This document shows, in pieces, positions 62,085-64,000 of a DNA stretch of 64,000 nucleotides. The stretch spans positions 248,001 through 312,000 of the forward strand of contig NZ_JASJOO010000002.1 of assembly GCF_030070105.1 (NCBI RefSeq), in the 5' to 3' direction. The DNA is from Bermanella sp. WJH001 (GTDB lineage Bacteria > Pseudomonadota > Gammaproteobacteria > Pseudomonadales > Oceanobacteraceae). Every line of letters begins with the position of its first letter. The stretch's first letter is position 1. The notes under the pieces are model-generated. The model was given only the letters and a program-made list of their open reading frames with translations, was not told where the DNA came from and did not search any database. The position numbers and the translations under genes were made by a program.

Positions 62085-62112
62085 CTTGAAAAACAGCAAA
62101 AGAGCGCCATTA
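62085..62112 (+). promoter_or_regulatory. Sigma-32-type heat-shock promoter of clpB
   Basis: CTTGAA at 62085-62090 and CGCCATTA at 62105-62112 are 14 bp apart. The heat-shock consensus is CTTGAA, 13-15 bp, CCCCATnTA-like. It lies 36 bp before the clpB start. Confidence 0.75.
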
Positions 62113-62147
62113 ATAAGCCAATGAAAAAATGCATGAGGAATCATTAA

Positions 62148-64000
62148 ATGCGAATGGATAAATTTACTAGCTCATTACAGCAAGCCCTTTCTGATGCTCA
62201 GTCCTTGGCTTTGGGTCAGGACCATAATCAAATTGATACGTTACATCTGTTATTGGCTTTACTTGATCAGGCTCCAGGTGGGATTCGACCTTTGTTGCAA
62301 GGTTTGAATGTGCAAGTAAACCAGCTTAAAACAAAATTAAATGACAAGTTGAGTCAGCTTGCCAAGGTGTCATCACCGGACGGAAATTTAAGTTTGGCTC
62401 CTGAGCTTGGCCGCGTATTAAACCTTACAGATCGTTTGGCACAAAAACGGGGTGATCAATATATCTCTAGCGATTTGGTTTTACTGGCCGCACTGGAAGA
62501 TAAAGGTGAGGCAGGCAAGGTACTCGCTGAATGTAATTTAACAAAAGAAAATGTAGAGCGCGCAATTGATACGGTTCGCCAAGGTGAGTCTGTGAATGAT
62601 CCAAATGCGGAAGATAATCGCGAAGCACTTAATAAATACACGGTTGATTTAACCGCTCGTGCATCCGAGGGCAAGTTGGACCCTGTTATTGGTCGTGACG
62701 ATGAAATTCGTCGCACTATTCAGGTGTTGCAACGTCGCACGAAAAATAATCCAGTTTTAATTGGCTCTCCTGGTGTGGGTAAAACCGCGATTATCGAAGG
62801 TTTAGCTCAACGCATTGTGAACGGTGAAGTGCCAGAGGGATTGAAAAACAAACAAATTCTCTCTCTTGATATGGGCTCATTGTTAGCAGGGGCTAAATTT
62901 AGAGGTGATTTTGAAGAGCGCTTAAAAAATGTTTTAAAAGAAGTGAGTAAACAAGAAGGCAATATTATTTTGTTTATTGATGAAATTCATACCATGGTGG
63001 GCGCGGGTAAAACCGATGGCGCACTGGATGCCGGCAATATGTTGAAACCGGCATTAAGCCGTGGGGAATTACACTGCGTGGGTGCCACAACCTTAGATGA
63101 ATACCGAGAGTATTTAGAAAAAGACGCGGCACTTGAGCGTCGTTTTCAAAAAGTGTTGGTGGACGAGCCAAACGAAGAAGACACCATTGCAATTTTGCGT
63201 GGCCTGAAAGAGCGTTATGAAGTGCACCACGGTGTGCAGATAACCGACGGAGCCATTATTGCGGCGGCAAAACTTTCAACCCGCTACATTACGGATCGTC
63301 AGTTACCGGATAAAGCGATTGATTTGATTGATGAAGCGGCGTCTATTATTCGCATGGAAATTGATAGTAAGCCAGAAGAAATGGATCGACTCGAGCGTCG
63401 ATTGATTCAATTAAAAATTGAACGTGAAGCCCTTAATAAAGAAAACGATGCAGGTTCTATAAAACGCTTGAGTGAAATCAACCAAGAAATTAATCGCTTG
63501 GGTCGGGAATACGTTGAGTTAGAAGAAGTATGGAAAAAAGAAAAGCTGATTCTAGAAGGTTCCAAGCAGGCTAAAGAGAAATTAGAGCAGGCCAAGGTCG
63601 ACATGGAACAAGCACGAAGAGCAGGTGACTTACAGCGCATGTCAGAGTTGCAATATGGCACGATCCCTGAGCTTGAAAAACAAATTGAATCTGCTGATGA
63701 AGCGGCAAAAGGCAATAGTGAATTTACACTATTACGTAATCGCGTGAGTGATGAAGAAATTGCAGAAGTGGTTTCTAAATGGACAGGCGTACCCGTCACA
63801 AAAATGTTAGAAGGGGAGCGCGATAAATTATTACGCATGGAAGATGAGTTGCATAAACACGTAGTGGGTCAAGATGATGCCATCGTGGCGGTTTCTAATG
63901 CTGTTCGCAGAAGCCGAGCGGGCTTAAGTGATCCGCGTCGACCTAACGGCAGCTTCTTATTTTTAGGCCCAACCGGTGTGGGTAAAACAGAATTATGTAA
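62148..64000 (+). CDS. clpB: ATP-dependent disaggregase ClpB, 3' truncated by the window
   Basis: ClpB dissolves protein aggregates together with DnaK in the cytoplasm. Visible are the N-terminal domain ([20 protein letters not shown]), AAA1 with Walker A GSPGVGKT (about residues 206-213) and Walker [15 protein letters not shown], the coiled-coil middle domain (about 395-520), and the start of AAA2 with [10 protein letters not shown] at the very end. 617 codons are present out of a usual ~860. I chose ATG 62148 (GAGGAA upstream); family proteins begin MR.D. A sigma-32-type promoter precedes it. Confidence 0.96.
   Translation, partial: MRMDKFTSSLQQALSDAQSLALGQDHNQIDTLHLLLALLDQAPGGIRPLLQGLNVQVNQLKTKLNDKLSQLAKVSSPDGNLSLAPELGRVLNLTDRLAQKRGDQYISSDLVLLAALEDKGEAGKVLAECNLTKENVERAIDTVRQGESVNDPNAEDNREALNKYTVDLTARASEGKLDPVIGRDDEIRRTIQVLQRRTKNNPVLIGSPGVGKTAIIEGLAQRIVNGEVPEGLKNKQILSLDMGSLLAGAKFRGDFEERLKNVLKEVSKQEGNIILFIDEIHTMVGAGKTDGALDAGNMLKPALSRGELHCVGATTLDEYREYLEKDAALERRFQKVLVDEPNEEDTIAILRGLKERYEVHHGVQITDGAIIAAAKLSTRYITDRQLPDKAIDLIDEAASIIRMEIDSKPEEMDRLERRLIQLKIEREALNKENDAGSIKRLSEINQEINRLGREYVELEEVWKKEKLILEGSKQAKEKLEQAKVDMEQARRAGDLQRMSELQYGTIPELEKQIESADEAAKGNSEFTLLRNRVSDEEIAEVVSKWTGVPVTKMLEGERDKLLRMEDELHKHVVGQDDAIVAVSNAVRRSRAGLSDPRRPNGSFLFLGPTGVGKTELC

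Overview
The window looks like a stretch of chromosome from a marine, moderately AT-rich gammaproteobacterium of the Oceanospirillales type. I infer this from the gene families and gene orders (metR/metE, argD-argF, bioA, clpB, a class I polyhydroxyalkanoate operon, a bauR/bauA-like beta-alanine locus, and small families such as VF530, DUF2986 and YehS/DUF1456). No marker gene fixes the genus. I found no rRNA, tRNA, CRISPR array, prophage or plasmid replication gene. The last gene (clpB) runs off the right edge.

Layout. 1-559 is non-coding and dense in palindromes. 560-1462 holds a PhnA/YjdM-type zinc-ribbon protein and a membrane-anchored methyltransferase, followed by a REP-like repeat array. 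1796-5173 is the divergent metR/metE pair, then an exporter-type ABC protein. 7293-10959 has a GlxA-type regulator divergent from an acyl-CoA dehydrogenase/enoyl-CoA hydratase pair. 11480-14562 is a PHA operon: PhaJ-like hydratase, DUF6489-like protein, phasin, PhaC. 14780-17391 has a YceI-like protein, a frameshifted small gene and a 7TM diguanylate cyclase. 17439-20950 (minus) is a three-gene block of alpha-E protein, circularly permuted ATP-grasp enzyme and zinc metallopeptidase. 21147-27301 holds a second ABC exporter, a periplasmic-sensor diguanylate cyclase, a secreted sphingomyelinase-like phosphodiesterase and a RIO1-like kinase.

27365-36712 is mixed small-metabolite and envelope functions: GNAT, YoaK, LysE exporter, YehS-like protein with a basic tail, a secreted lipase and its downstream partner, VF530, DUF2986, a MocR regulator divergent from a DMT exporter, and a quinone-oxidoreductase-like protein. 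36858-41450 has bioA, a REP-associated tyrosine transposase framed by two inverted REP pairs, a SpoU-type RNA methyltransferase, a MITE-like element, a small periplasmic protein and an MDR oxidoreductase. 41572-45450 has a LysR regulator, three small genes and a soluble CZB chemoreceptor. 45538-47650 (minus) is argD-argF with a structured leader.

47651-49620 is the most plastic part. It contains a tandem array of about 155-bp units and then an integron-type attC site between two small cassette-like ORFs, with no integrase in the window. 49619-55947 holds a GNAT, a PuuC-like aldehyde dehydrogenase and a bauR/bauA/mmsA-like set, consistent with beta-alanine or omega-amine catabolism to an acyl-CoA. 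56129-62000 has a PaiB-like protein, an MBL-like unknown, one intact and one frameshifted GNAT, a thioesterase, a nitronate monooxygenase-like enzyme, a periplasmic solute-binding protein and a DMT transporter. The window ends in clpB behind a good sigma-32-type promoter.

The best candidates for less-described biology are the ATP-grasp/alpha-E/metallopeptidase block, the attC cassette site, the argD leader, the DUF6489-like gene inside the PHA operon and the RAYT/REP system. All functional calls rest on reading motifs by eye; no searches were run.
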